The position numbers and the translations under genes are program-made. From positions 3,014,001-3,078,000 of the forward strand of contig JAPDOI010000021.1 in NCBI GenBank assembly GCA_029168955.1: a stretch of DNA of 64,000 bases. The letters are read 5' to 3'. Positions within the stretch are counted from its first letter, which is position 1; each line of letters opens with the position of its first letter. The notes beneath the pieces were generated by a model. It saw only the letters and a program-made list of their open reading frames with translations. It did not search any database and had not been told where the DNA came from. The DNA comes from Aplectana chamaeleonis (lineage: Eukaryota > Nematoda > Chromadorea > Rhabditida > Cosmocercidae). Below, piece after piece: positions 24,601 through 32,701 of this stretch.

Positions 24601-25330
24601 ATTTTCCTTCAAAAACATGCTAAAATAAGAGAGTTAGGGCAAATAGTGCACATCACTATATAGAAAATTTCATTGTGAACACGTCTACGTTTTCAGAATT
24701 GGAAAATGTCTTCGTTCAGGAAAAATGTAGCCATCGGACGTTTTTTGGTGTTAACTAAAGGATTTAAAAAGTTCAACTCACACAAGTGTAAAAACGGTCC
24801 CACCGGCAATCGTTTTGTTGATGAATTATTGAATTTACTCTTCTACTACTCTTATAGTTACTTCTCAAACTTTCGTCGCGAGTCCGCCGCTCCTACGTCG
24901 CGCGCGACGTTTTTAGCGACGCAAAGCAAAAAATATTTTCCTTCAAAAACATGCTAAAATAAGAGAGTTAGGGCAAATAGTGCACATCACTATATAGAAA
25001 ATTTCATTGTGAACACGTCTACGTTTTCAGAATTGGAAAATGTCTTCGTTCAGGAAAAATGTAGCCATCGGACGTTTTTTGGTGTTAAATAAAGAATTTT
25101 AGAAAGTTCAACTCACACAAGTGTAAAAATGGTCCCACCGGCAATCGTTTTGTTGATGAATTATTGAATTTACTCTTCTACTACTCTTATAGTTACTTCT
25201 CAAACTTTCGTCGCGAGTCCGCCGCTCGTCCGTCGCGTGCGACGTTTTTAGCGACGCAAAGCAAAAAATATTTTCAATCAAAAACATGCTAAAATAAGAG
25301 CGTTAGGGAAAATGGTGCACATCACTATAT
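12600..25330 (+). repeat. Satellite array, about 37 monomers of ~333 bp
   Basis: The palindromic core CGTCGCGCGCGACG recurs about every 333-334 bp (for example 16285, 16620, 16953, 17285, 17617, 17951). Monomers in the middle are highly uniform, while the first five (12.6-14.6 kb) are diverged and vary in spacing, as expected at an array edge. Each monomer also has TGTTGATGAATTATTGAATT and an AT-rich segment with ACTATATAGAAAATTTCA. Two linked variants exist: TTTCCAGCGAAG and TTTTTAGCGACG, with downstream AATCAAAACATGC or CCTTCAAAAACATGC. Open frames of 75-106 codons recur once per monomer but are broken by frame-changing indels in many copies, so I do not call them genes. Confidence 0.95.
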
Positions 25331-25470
25331 AGAAAATTTCACTGTGAACACGACTGCCTTTTCAGAATTTGAAAATGTCCCCGTTCACGTAAGTTACAGC
25401 CAACGGACGCTTTTTTGCCAAGTTTGGCAAATGCTCCCCGTTTTTACAAAAGATAGCGCGGGTATTGTAC

Positions 25471-26121
25471 ATATTGCAGTTTTCATCCCCAAGGCTTCTG
25501 AAGAGTAGGCATCAACCCAAATTTATCCGGCTGTTCCAGTAATGTGTCCTGCGGGTTTCTGTACTTATACATGAGATCCACAATTAATCTTCGTGCATGA
25601 TTCCTTCTGTGGGGGAGATTTTTTAAAGACAGTGTTCACTATGATTTTCGTCCCCGAGTTTTTCACACAAAACAATGCGTTGGCCTCCTAGTGTTACCAA
25701 AATTACGAAGAAAAGGCGAGAAACGCAATAAAATGTCGTATTTCGGTGACAATATTCTATAACGTGGACTAGTTGTCCGGATGGATGAACATGTTCATCG
25801 TGGTCGTGAACAATTGGGTCAATCGAAGATAAAATAATATTTTATGCAAAGCAGAACTAGTTAGGGCACTTAGGAAAGAACGGAGCAATAAAGAGTAGAG
25901 AATTGCAAAGGGCGTTCCCACAAAAGATTTCATTGTCACAACAAACACGTCCAGTGATATTTAAAAGGCGGGGTGATTTTGTGTACTTCTGGTGCGTTTT
26001 TCTCAATTTCTACGTCATTTTAGTTCTACCCGGAAGCCACTTAATCAATATAGCGAATAATCTTAGAGTTGAAGATTATCGTGAACACGACCTTTGAACA
26101 AAGTCAGCTTAGTGGTAATAA
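25471..26121. other. No gene recognised
   Basis: Unique AT-rich sequence directly outside the right end of the large element. A 64-residue open frame (25903-26097) shows no motif. Confidence 0.4.
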
Positions 26122-26385
26122 TTCCTTACCGTTGGAAAAAGTCTGGCTCTTTTTCCGAGTCCTATGCCTGCTAAAGTGTCGAAACTGCTCAGTGACTTCT
26201 TTTCGCCTCCAAATAATTCGTTCCTCTTTCCCAGTCCGATTCCTGAAAAGAGACCACGACAGTTCATAGACAACGTCGTTATCATTCGTTTTTCACAGCA
26301 TGGTAGGAGCGCGCATGTAAAGTGTTATCGAATGAGACTGCCCGCCCCAGGCTACGGCGCGAGGTGTGATACAACCCAACTTTGA
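26122..26385 (+). CDS. PSPIP-motif coding-like segment 1 (exon or fragment)
   Basis: The frame is open from a stop at 26119 to a stop at 26383-26385, with an internal ATG at 26164. It reads LFPSPMPAKVSKLLSDFF, then SPPNNSFLFPSPIPEKRPRQ. This is homologous at the protein level to segment 2 (30058-30300): both share (L)F..xPAxVSKLLS, P.N, and PSPIP in the same order over about 35 residues. The proteins are more alike than the flanking DNA, which suggests selection on the protein or a shared coding ancestor. There is no clear splice donor just after the conserved part. Function unknown. The distal part (GYGARCDTTQL) overlaps a dispersed DNA motif and is probably not coding. Confidence 0.4.
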   Translation, partial: FLTVGKSLALFPSPMPAKVSKLLSDFFSPPNNSFLFPSPIPEKRPRQFIDNVVIIRFSQHGRSAHVKCYRMRLPAPGYGARCDTTQL

Positions 26386-26640
26386 GCCAACCCCCATTCT
26401 CTGAGAAAACTCGCCGCGAACGAGCCGTGAACTTACCGCGAACCTCGTGCCTGCCGCGAATCTGCCGAAAACCTACCGCGAACCTCGAACCTGCCGCGAA
26501 CACATCTGCACCGCGATGTGCTTTTGGTATTAACTCTGAAGCTGGTGCGAGCCTGCCGCATATCTGCCGCCAACCTACCGCGATGTTACTCTCTGCCGCG
26601 AACCTGCCGCAAACCTGCCGCGTATCTGCCGCGACCCCAT
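26351..26640. repeat. Repeat family D motif plus CTGCCGCGAAC short tandem repeats
   Basis: It begins with GCGCGAGGTGTGATACAACC, also found at 46740-46759. Then CTGCCGCGAAC/CTACCGCGAAC 11-13-bp units repeat irregularly from about 26410 to 26635. A related inverted block lies at 28555-28640, where AGAAAACTCGC and GCAAACCTGCCG recur on the minus strand. Confidence 0.65.
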
Positions 26641-27235
26641 CTGGACTGGGTTATTATTCAAGATCTTAATGAGGCCAAATCATCAATAGTGGCTTTAAAT
26701 GTTTCGTGAAATCCTGATAACATTGACGATAACCGCTTCACTTCACCAGTTGAAATCCTACAATATATGCCTCATTTCACCACTTTTTTCCTGCAAAGGT
26801 GCTTGTTTTCTCCTTTATCTTTCTCTGTGTTCGGTTACGTAGTTTTCTCATTTCAACGTCTCGACAAGCGGCTAAATCTACGCCTGACATCCGGCGTCAA
26901 TTATGGTGTTTTGGTTGCGCCATTGCAGACGACACATCATAAATGACGGCGACCTTCAAAATGGCCCCTTGCCGCATTGGGCCGTTGTTATACCTCCAAT
27001 CTGCGACCGCGACAGGCTCGCTCATCTACGAATCGTTTTGGAACCCACACTTTCACCATGAATAGCGCTGTTGCAGGAACACTTTGCATGCGCCGGTCGC
27101 TTCGCAGGATTGATGATGGCACAGCACAACTGGCCTTCAGAGACTGCGACGTCGCTCAGGTCTGCGACCGCGACAGGGCTGTGGCAGAGTATAACAATGC
27201 CCTTGTTATGGTGAAATCTATCGAAAAGCTACTTT
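26641..27235. other. No gene; 17-bp direct repeat
   Basis: TCTGCGACCGCGACAGG occurs at about 27000 and again at about 27161. A 93-codon frame (26977-27258) spans both copies and runs into the hairpin. No domain recognised. Confidence 0.4.
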
Positions 27236-27420
27236 TTACGTTGACGTATGTTCCTTAGAAGGTGTAAAAACTATGAAATCAGAGATCATAGAGTGAAATA
27301 TGTGAAGGTACAAATGTTGTGGGAAGACGATGTTCCGCTGATGATGATGATTATGATGAATGATGATGAAAAAATTCTGCTTTCATAGTTTTTGCACCTT
27401 CTTAAGAACATACCTCAACG
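27236..27420. repeat. Small foldback with GAT-rich loop
   Basis: ACGTTGACGTATGTTCCTTA with AGAAGGTGTAAAAACTATGA following (about 27239-27278) is inverted at about 27383-27420 with a few mismatches. The loop carries imperfect GAT repeats. The mariner at 27423 inserted at its right edge. Confidence 0.8.
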
Positions 27421-27422
27421 TA

Positions 27423-28183
27423 CCAGGTTGTTTGATAAGTCTTGTCGTTCGATAAGAGAGGGCGTTGTCACTAGCCCAATTTTTTTTTGTTTTGTTGGTA
27501 CACTCTTCATATGAACGTATGTGAAGTTTCATTTCAATCTGTCAATTCATTCTTTGTTTACAAGCCATTTAGTGTCGCCGTGTCACAGCAATGGAAAAAA
27601 ATTGAATATCGTGCAGTGATAAAATCCTTATTTTTGGAAGGTGTAGCACCGAAATAAATTAACGAACGAATGTTAAAAATTTATAATGTTTGTTCACCTA
27701 CCATTAGTTCAGTAGAAAGATGGGTTGCTGGATTTGGTCGTACAAGCCTTGAAGACGATCCACATGAAGGACGTCCAAAAAGCGCATCAAAACCAGAAAT
27801 CATAGCCAAAATACAGGATATGGTTTTGGAAGATCATCGATTGACTGAGAGAGATTTAGTTGAGACTTTACACATCCCATTAGGCAGTGTGAGCCATATT
27901 TTGAGTGAAATTTTGGGTTTTAGAAAACTGTGCACAATGGGTGCCGCATTCGCTACCAATGTAACTAACATTCGAATGCGACTTTCTCAGCAACATTTGG
28001 AGCGTTTAAATGGATAAAGTGGATTTTGAGCGTCGATTCATTACTATTGATGATACTTGAATTTTTTGTTGGTTTTTTTACGTTTATTAATGTTCAGGGA
28101 GATTATACTGAATAATAAAGTGTATTTTGAACCATAAAATTGTGTTTTTCTTGTTGAACGACAAAACTTATTGAACAGCCTGG
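27423..28183 (+). mobile_element. Internally deleted mariner-family transposon (761 bp)
   Basis: The ends are inverted repeats: CCAGGTTGTTTGATAAGT at the left and the inverse of ACTTATTGAACAGCCTGG at the right, flanked by TA (27421-27422 and 28184-28185) as expected of mariner. At 761 bp it is well below the usual ~1.3 kb. The deletion removed the catalytic centre. Confidence 0.9.
27591..28060 (+). pseudogene. Mariner transposase N-terminus, broken
   Basis: Mariner transposases bind the element ends and cut and paste through a D,D34D centre. Here the N-terminal paired helix-turn-helix region is visible: VERWVAGFGRTSLEDDPHEG, RPKSASKPEI and VLEDHRLTERDL. It continues to ERRFITIDDT, the segment containing the first catalytic Asp (usually ...DETW), and then stops at 28058-28060. 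The second and third Asp are absent. The 5' part is also damaged: a one-base shift follows the ATG at 27591, and there is a TAA at about 27655 just before the intact stretch starting at 27670. A further frame change occurs near 28017. It cannot make active transposase, though its ends could still be moved by a related enzyme. Confidence 0.85.
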
Positions 28184-28554
28184 TAGAACATAGTTTTCCG
28201 ATAGATTTCTACCACAGCAATGCGGCGAAGTGCAATTTTCTTCCATTGGGTCACCTACACCACAAAACTGTTCCCGTAGTGTACCAGGAACTCGCACGTT
28301 GAACGACTTATCGAACCCGCGCGGCCTACGATACGGCTCTGTGCTGGGTGGACAGACGATTGGTCAGACCAAGTTCACACAAGCGCCCCTGTCATTGTTT
28401 CACGTGCCTTGGAGCCGGATTGGCTCTTTTATGTGGGGTGAGGGAGGAACGGTGGAGGGGCTTTAACACCCTTCCCAAATTTTTGCAGCTGACAAACTTG
28501 CCAGCGGAGAAGCATGGACTTCATGCCTCAAGTATAAGCAATATTCAGCCGGCC
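28184..28554. other. No gene recognised
   Basis: Frames on both strands are open for 60-78 codons without motifs. Confidence 0.35.
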
Positions 28555-28640
28555 TCTTGAACCTGCCGAGTTCGCGCCTGATAGGCTACGACTCGGCAGG
28601 TTTGCGGGAGATTCGCTGCGAGTTTTCTCAGAGTTAAATC
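28555..28640 (-). repeat. Inverted relative of the family D short tandem repeats
   Basis: Read on the minus strand, this gives AGAAAACTCGCAGCGAA, then GCAAACCTGCCGAG, like 26395-26600. AACCTGCCGAG and CTCGGCAGGTT also form a local stem (about 28560 and 28591). Confidence 0.55.
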
Positions 28641-28699
28641 AAGCGATTTGCTATGCCCCCTCCCTCTTGTGAGGAGATCTGCATGTCTGTTCGCATGTA

Positions 28700-29540
28700 T
28701 GGCTGTCCTTTTGTGAAAACGTACCCAAAATTTCATGGACGCAGCTTGAAGCCGAAAAGCCCAACACTAGCTTATCTAAGTCTGTCTTTATGTCCTAACG
28801 GCACATAGATGCTGTATCGGGCACGAAAACTACATTTAGAATATGGCTGTCCGCCTTTGATAACGTACCCAGAATTTCATGGACGTAGCATGGACCGAAG
28901 GGCGCTACATAAGGTGTACTTAAAAAATGTGTCCTTAAAAAATGTAAGTCCGGGATTGCGAAGAAAAATTTACAGGATTTTTTGAAAAAACAAATTAGGG
29001 GTTCTCGCGTTGATGCAACGTGCGGAAAACTTAATCCTGGACCCCAATAACTGATTGAAATTTTTTGGCGTATTCAAAACGGTCTTTGGAGACCCATTTT
29101 TAGGTGTGATATATGTATACAATCACACCTAAAAATGGGTCTCCAAAGACGGTTTGAACGGGCCAATAAACATAATTAGTTGGTTTGGTCCAGGACTAGG
29201 TTTTTCGCATGTTGCAGCAACGCGAAAATCCCTAATTAGAATTTTGAAAAATCCTTGTAGATTATTCATTACATTCCTGGACTGACATTTTCTCAAGGAC
29301 CCATCCTTATGTAGCGCTCTTCTGCTTGAAGCTGCGTTCATGAAGTTTAGCTGCGATTTCAGATGCGGACAGTCATATTCTAAACGTAATTTGCGCCCGA
29401 AACTGCACCTGTGTGCCCTCTGGGCGTAAAAATCTTGAGCTTCAGGGCAATATCGCACCTCGGAAATTGCCTAACGCGTCCATTTCGTAGAGGAAATTGC
29501 AAGAGATATCATAGTGAACGAATTCCACGCAGCGTCCAGC
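28700..29540. repeat. Repeat family C, foldback with perfect 29-bp central stem
   Basis: Centre: the 29 bases at 29082-29110 are perfectly inverted at 29122-29150 around an 11-base loop. Weaker inverse matching continues outward on both sides (GTTGATGCAACGTGCGGAAA at about 29012; GCATGTTGCAGCAACGCG at about 29208). Outer units contain CATGGACGCAGCTTGAAGCC and AACGGCACATAGATG, matching the 47-kb copy. Short frames here (29129-29458 minus, 29411-29656 plus) are repeat shadows. Confidence 0.85.
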
Positions 29541-30057
29541 AGTCGTGCCGTAAACGCTTCAGCTCCATTGCGATGCGTGAAAGTCGCGGAAGAGAGCGAC
29601 CATTAAAGCTTCCGCGCCTCACAAATTCGCGCGTGGGCGACGTTCAAGTAGAATAAAATCTTTGAATTTCTTGCGATTCAGTCTCTCTTTTTTTTCCTGT
29701 ATTCCTTTAACCTTCCATTTCAGGACTATAGCCACGTGTTCGGGATGGTTGTATAGTTGGAACTGGATTTTTTGCATTGGATCAAAGTTGAATATTTTTG
29801 TTTTGGACAAGCGGTTTGGTGTAGGGGCGCAGATGAAGGAGTGAAAGATGAAGATTGATGCAAGAAGGAATAACGAAAATCTTCAGAAGTAACGAAACAA
29901 CCTAATAGTCAAAAATATGCAACAGCCGACCGGCGGCCGAGCAATGTAAATATTTTCAAAAGAACTTCGACAGCGTATAGGATTAGAAAAGTATTTCTCA
30001 TTGCCGCCATTAACTATAAGAGTCAGCCTGTGGCGAACAATTGTGGGAAATATATAA
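29541..30057. other. No gene recognised
   Basis: AT-rich, with short frames on both strands. Nothing supported. Confidence 0.35.
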
Positions 30058-30300
30058 TACCGGAAGATTCCGTGCTCGCGTCAACAGGAACTATTTACCA
30101 TACCTGCAAGTGTGTCGAAACTGCTGAGCGCTCTTTTGGCTCCTTCAAATGATCGCTTGCCGAGCCCGATTCCAGCGAGCGTATCGAATGAACTCAAAGT
30201 GCGTTTACCTAGACCTGGAAATCAGAATGTTAACATGACGGATTTTTCAAAGAAAAAAATTCTGGAAAATCTTCCATTAGAGCCCAGGCGTGAATTTTGA
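30058..30300 (+). CDS. PSPIP-motif coding-like segment 2 (possible terminal exon)
   Basis: The frame is open from a stop at 30055 to TGA at 30298-30300 and lacks an ATG before the conserved part, as expected of an internal or last exon. It reads ELFTIPASVSKLLSALLAP, SNDRLPSPIPASVSNELKV, RLPRPGNQN and then a charged tail ending LEPRREF. Within the segment, IPASVS occurs twice 23 residues apart, with RLPSP/RLPRP as spacer words. It is homologous to segment 1 (26122-26385) and, less closely, to segment 3 (31844-31981). A possible acceptor is the CAACAG at 30082-30087, though no polypyrimidine tract precedes it. Unknown family. It could instead be a decayed repeat-encoded peptide. Confidence 0.45.
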   Translation, partial: YRKIPCSRQQELFTIPASVSKLLSALLAPSNDRLPSPIPASVSNELKVRLPRPGNQNVNMTDFSKKKILENLPLEPRREF

Positions 30301-31365
30301 TTTCTCAGCAATATCCTCCTTTTGTAAAGAGCTGGAAACCCAGTGCTTTCCGAAATTATGAGATAGGGAGACACAGAATTTCCTAGTTTCCATGTGGTGC
30401 ACAAATTTCGCCGCAGCATGGGCCCGTTTAGGGCATACTTATACTCTGACACCTAATGCGGCCCCTGTAGAAAAGAATTATGGAGGAGAGGGAAATTAAA
30501 CGCGCCCAACCAGGGAAACGTCAAGGAAGAACTGGATGACCCCTGGAAACCCATATTTTGATGTCGCCTACCCGCTCATTGGCATTTCGATCTTGGGGTA
30601 GTTCTTAGCACACTTGCACACATTGGGGTGGGTTTCTACTAATGCGCTCCTGACATCCTTCCAAAAGCTTCCAAAGGTTCACGATAAATTTCACTTCCGA
30701 TATCTCCACGATTTACGGCTGGTGCCCTATCTAGCAAGGCATGCTTAAAGAGGGCGCGGAAGCCGCGTTTTTGAGCCAAATTAGCTTCCCCCTCGTTTAC
30801 GTTGATTTTTGAGCGTAGAGGAATTGACCGCTATGAAGGATGATGCCTATCAGTGCAATCAAGCAATCGGCTTACTTATCAGCTTCCTTGACTTGATTAT
30901 TCTTGTAATCTAAGTCTTCATTTGTTCATATCGAGGGGGCGGAACTGGAGCACTGGGCGGTTCTGGAACACCAAAACGCTTGTTTGCAGCCGTTATTTTA
31001 CCACTCCCTGCTCGTTTTCTACCGTTCATTCGGCTCAGGGAGCCTAGTATCCTTCTCGCCTATCATTTTACTGTGGGAAGTCACCGAGGGTGATCATCGT
31101 GAACGCTGCCTCCAAGGTTTTCATCAGCACTGTGAACACGTATTCATCTTTCGCTATTCCATCTCCTATTGAGTAAAACATAACAATTTGATGTTCCTAA
31201 TACGTGTTCGAAGAAGCTACGTCGAGCTGTCCGTCTTCGATCAATACACCCTGATGGGGAGAAAAGCGAGCAGGTATTGAGACGCTATGTATGAGCTTTC
31301 TGCGCAGTAGGAGCAGACTACATACAAACAGTCGTTCAGATGCGGCTTCAGTATATCGCTTTTAA
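30301..31365. other. No gene recognised
   Basis: No supported gene. A segment near 31008-31045 can be read ARFLPF..., weakly reminiscent of the ARFPRPIP motif downstream, but too weak to call. Confidence 0.35.
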
Positions 31366-31504
31366 AGGCCCTAGTTATACCTAAGAGTTTCGCTGCCGCT
31401 GACTACGGCAGCAGGTCTATTGTTGGTCAATTCCGAAATTTCACCAACTGCAGGCGCGCCGCAGAAGCCAGCGGTAGAGAAACACCAAAGTATAGCTAGG
31501 CCCT
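31366..31504. repeat. 139-bp hairpin MITE-like element
   Basis: AGGCCCTAGTTATAC at the left pairs with GTATAGCTAGGCCCT at the right (13 of 15), and inverse similarity continues to the centre. An internal GCTGCCG/CGGCAGC stem lies at about 31393-31413. A TTAA precedes the left end but not the right end, so the target duplication is not confirmed. Confidence 0.65.
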
Positions 31505-31843
31505 AAGGTTTAGTGCATTACTGCCACCGTTCTTCAGCACGCAGTCTAAGCAGCATTGATAAACAACAATTGATACTTCACCCACTACAACCCCTTGTTT
31601 CCAGCAGTTAGCGTGTTCTAGCAGTGTAATTTATGTCCACCGGGAAACAACTCAATGAAGATAGAGCCACGTAAGTTGTAAACTGTTCTGCAAGCCTGTA
31701 CATAATGCTGTCAGAGGTGAGAGTGAACAGAGTAGCTGCCTAACCGCCAGAGGCGGAGGCCTCTTGACCAAGCCGGAATAATCTTGCATTGTCCTGTACT
31801 CAGATACTTTTTCGAAATTTAAATACCTACTACATCAAAATAA
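31505..31843. other. No gene recognised
   Basis: Nothing supported. Confidence 0.35.
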
Positions 31844-31981
31844 TCCGCAATCAACTCACCTATACCGCCAAGCGAGTCGATAGTATTTAGATGTGCCCGT
31901 TTTCCAAGACCGATTCCACCAAGTGTATCAAAAGAAGAGAGGGCACGTTTATCGTGGTCCCCGAAGTCGAACGATTCCTAA
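31844..31981 (+). CDS. PSPIP-motif coding-like segment 3
   Basis: A 45-codon open stretch between stops (TAA at 31841 and 31979). It reads SAINSPIPPSESIVFRCARF, then PRPIPPSVSKEERARLSWSP. The PIPPS motif occurs twice 17 residues apart, and the second copy with VSKEERARL parallels IPASVSNELKVRL of segment 2. There is no ATG, so if coding it is an internal or 3' exon. A longer overlapping frame (31893-32249) in another phase has no such support. Confidence 0.4.
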   Translation, partial: SAINSPIPPSESIVFRCARFPRPIPPSVSKEERARLSWSPKSNDS

Positions 31982-32699
31982 AAATCCTTTCGCATTGAAA
32001 TTATTTATTTATGTGCATTGCACTACCTCTGGTGTTTTATTTTGCATCTATTCCAGGAGCTGTATCCGATATTGGGGGTGGGTCGAACAAATTTCGCTAC
32101 CTCGTCGAAGGTTTGCCCACCTACGTGTTGCACCACATTTGAATAGTTTCAAACATAAAAGAGAGTTCATGGAAGTTATAGGGCCAAGAATCAACCACAA
32201 CTTAGAAGACGGCGCCCTTTACCACTCAATTGGCGGATACAGTTCCTGATTTCACTAGTCATGCCCTAGCCTGGAAATCGAAATTGTGGGCTGCGTTGAT
32301 TGTGATGACAATGGTATACTAAATATTCATTTTTGTTGGAGCAGTGCCCAATTGTATTGTTGAAATTTCGGAGCATAGCGGGAACCTGGGCCCGGGCTGT
32401 AGCAAGCAATAACGATCGAGGGATGTCCCTAGTCGTATTGATGCCGGATGCATGCGACGAATTCAGGGTTGGAGTGTTCCGCCAGGGGCTTGATTTTTTA
32501 GAGAACTCATCATATTCACCTTCCTCCAGAGAGTATGGCCTGCCTCAGGTCCGAAATGTACCAGAACTTCACCAGAAGTTTCCCGGTAATCTCTGGCAGA
32601 CGTACAATTATGTTTATTTCATGGAAATCAACTTGGTAATTTTTGGTTTTAGTTACTCTGCTGAATTATCAGACACATACCACAAGATTCTCTCAAAAC
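31982..32699. other. No gene recognised
   Basis: A 150-codon frame (32333-32785) runs across the boundary of the Tc3-like element, so at least its end is spurious. Confidence 0.4.
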
Positions 32700-32701
32700 T
32701 A

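Larger units (their letters stand above)
8960..25470. mobile_element. 16.5-kb inverted-repeat element with satellite expansion in one arm
   Basis: The left end (GTACAATACCCGCGCTATCT from 8960) and the right end (AGATAGCGCGGGTATTGTAC to 25470) are perfect inverse matches that continue inward for about 90 bp, including TTTGCCAAACTTGGCAAA. Inverse matching then continues through one monomer and into unique arm sequence to about 9770 on the left and 12015 on the right. The right arm differs only in carrying some 12.7 kb of extra tandem monomers. The ~2.2-kb loop holds three tRNA-like units. No transposase was recognised, so it is nonautonomous or a foldback-type element like Drosophila FB/Tetris. 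Target duplications are ambiguous because the terminus GTAC is itself palindromic. Confidence 0.85.

Noticed and set aside
15786..24957. Series of 75-106-codon plus-strand frames reading MSSFRKNVAIGRFLVLTKG, once per ~333 bp
   Set aside because: They are a by-product of the satellite period. Many monomers have frame-changing indels, and the left-arm founder monomer does not keep the frame.
12600..25330. CRISPR-like array
   Set aside because: The whole ~333-bp unit repeats with no unique spacers, and the context is eukaryotic.
31893..32249. 118-codon plus frame
   Set aside because: Overlaps the motif-bearing frame of segment 3 in another phase and has no recognisable features.
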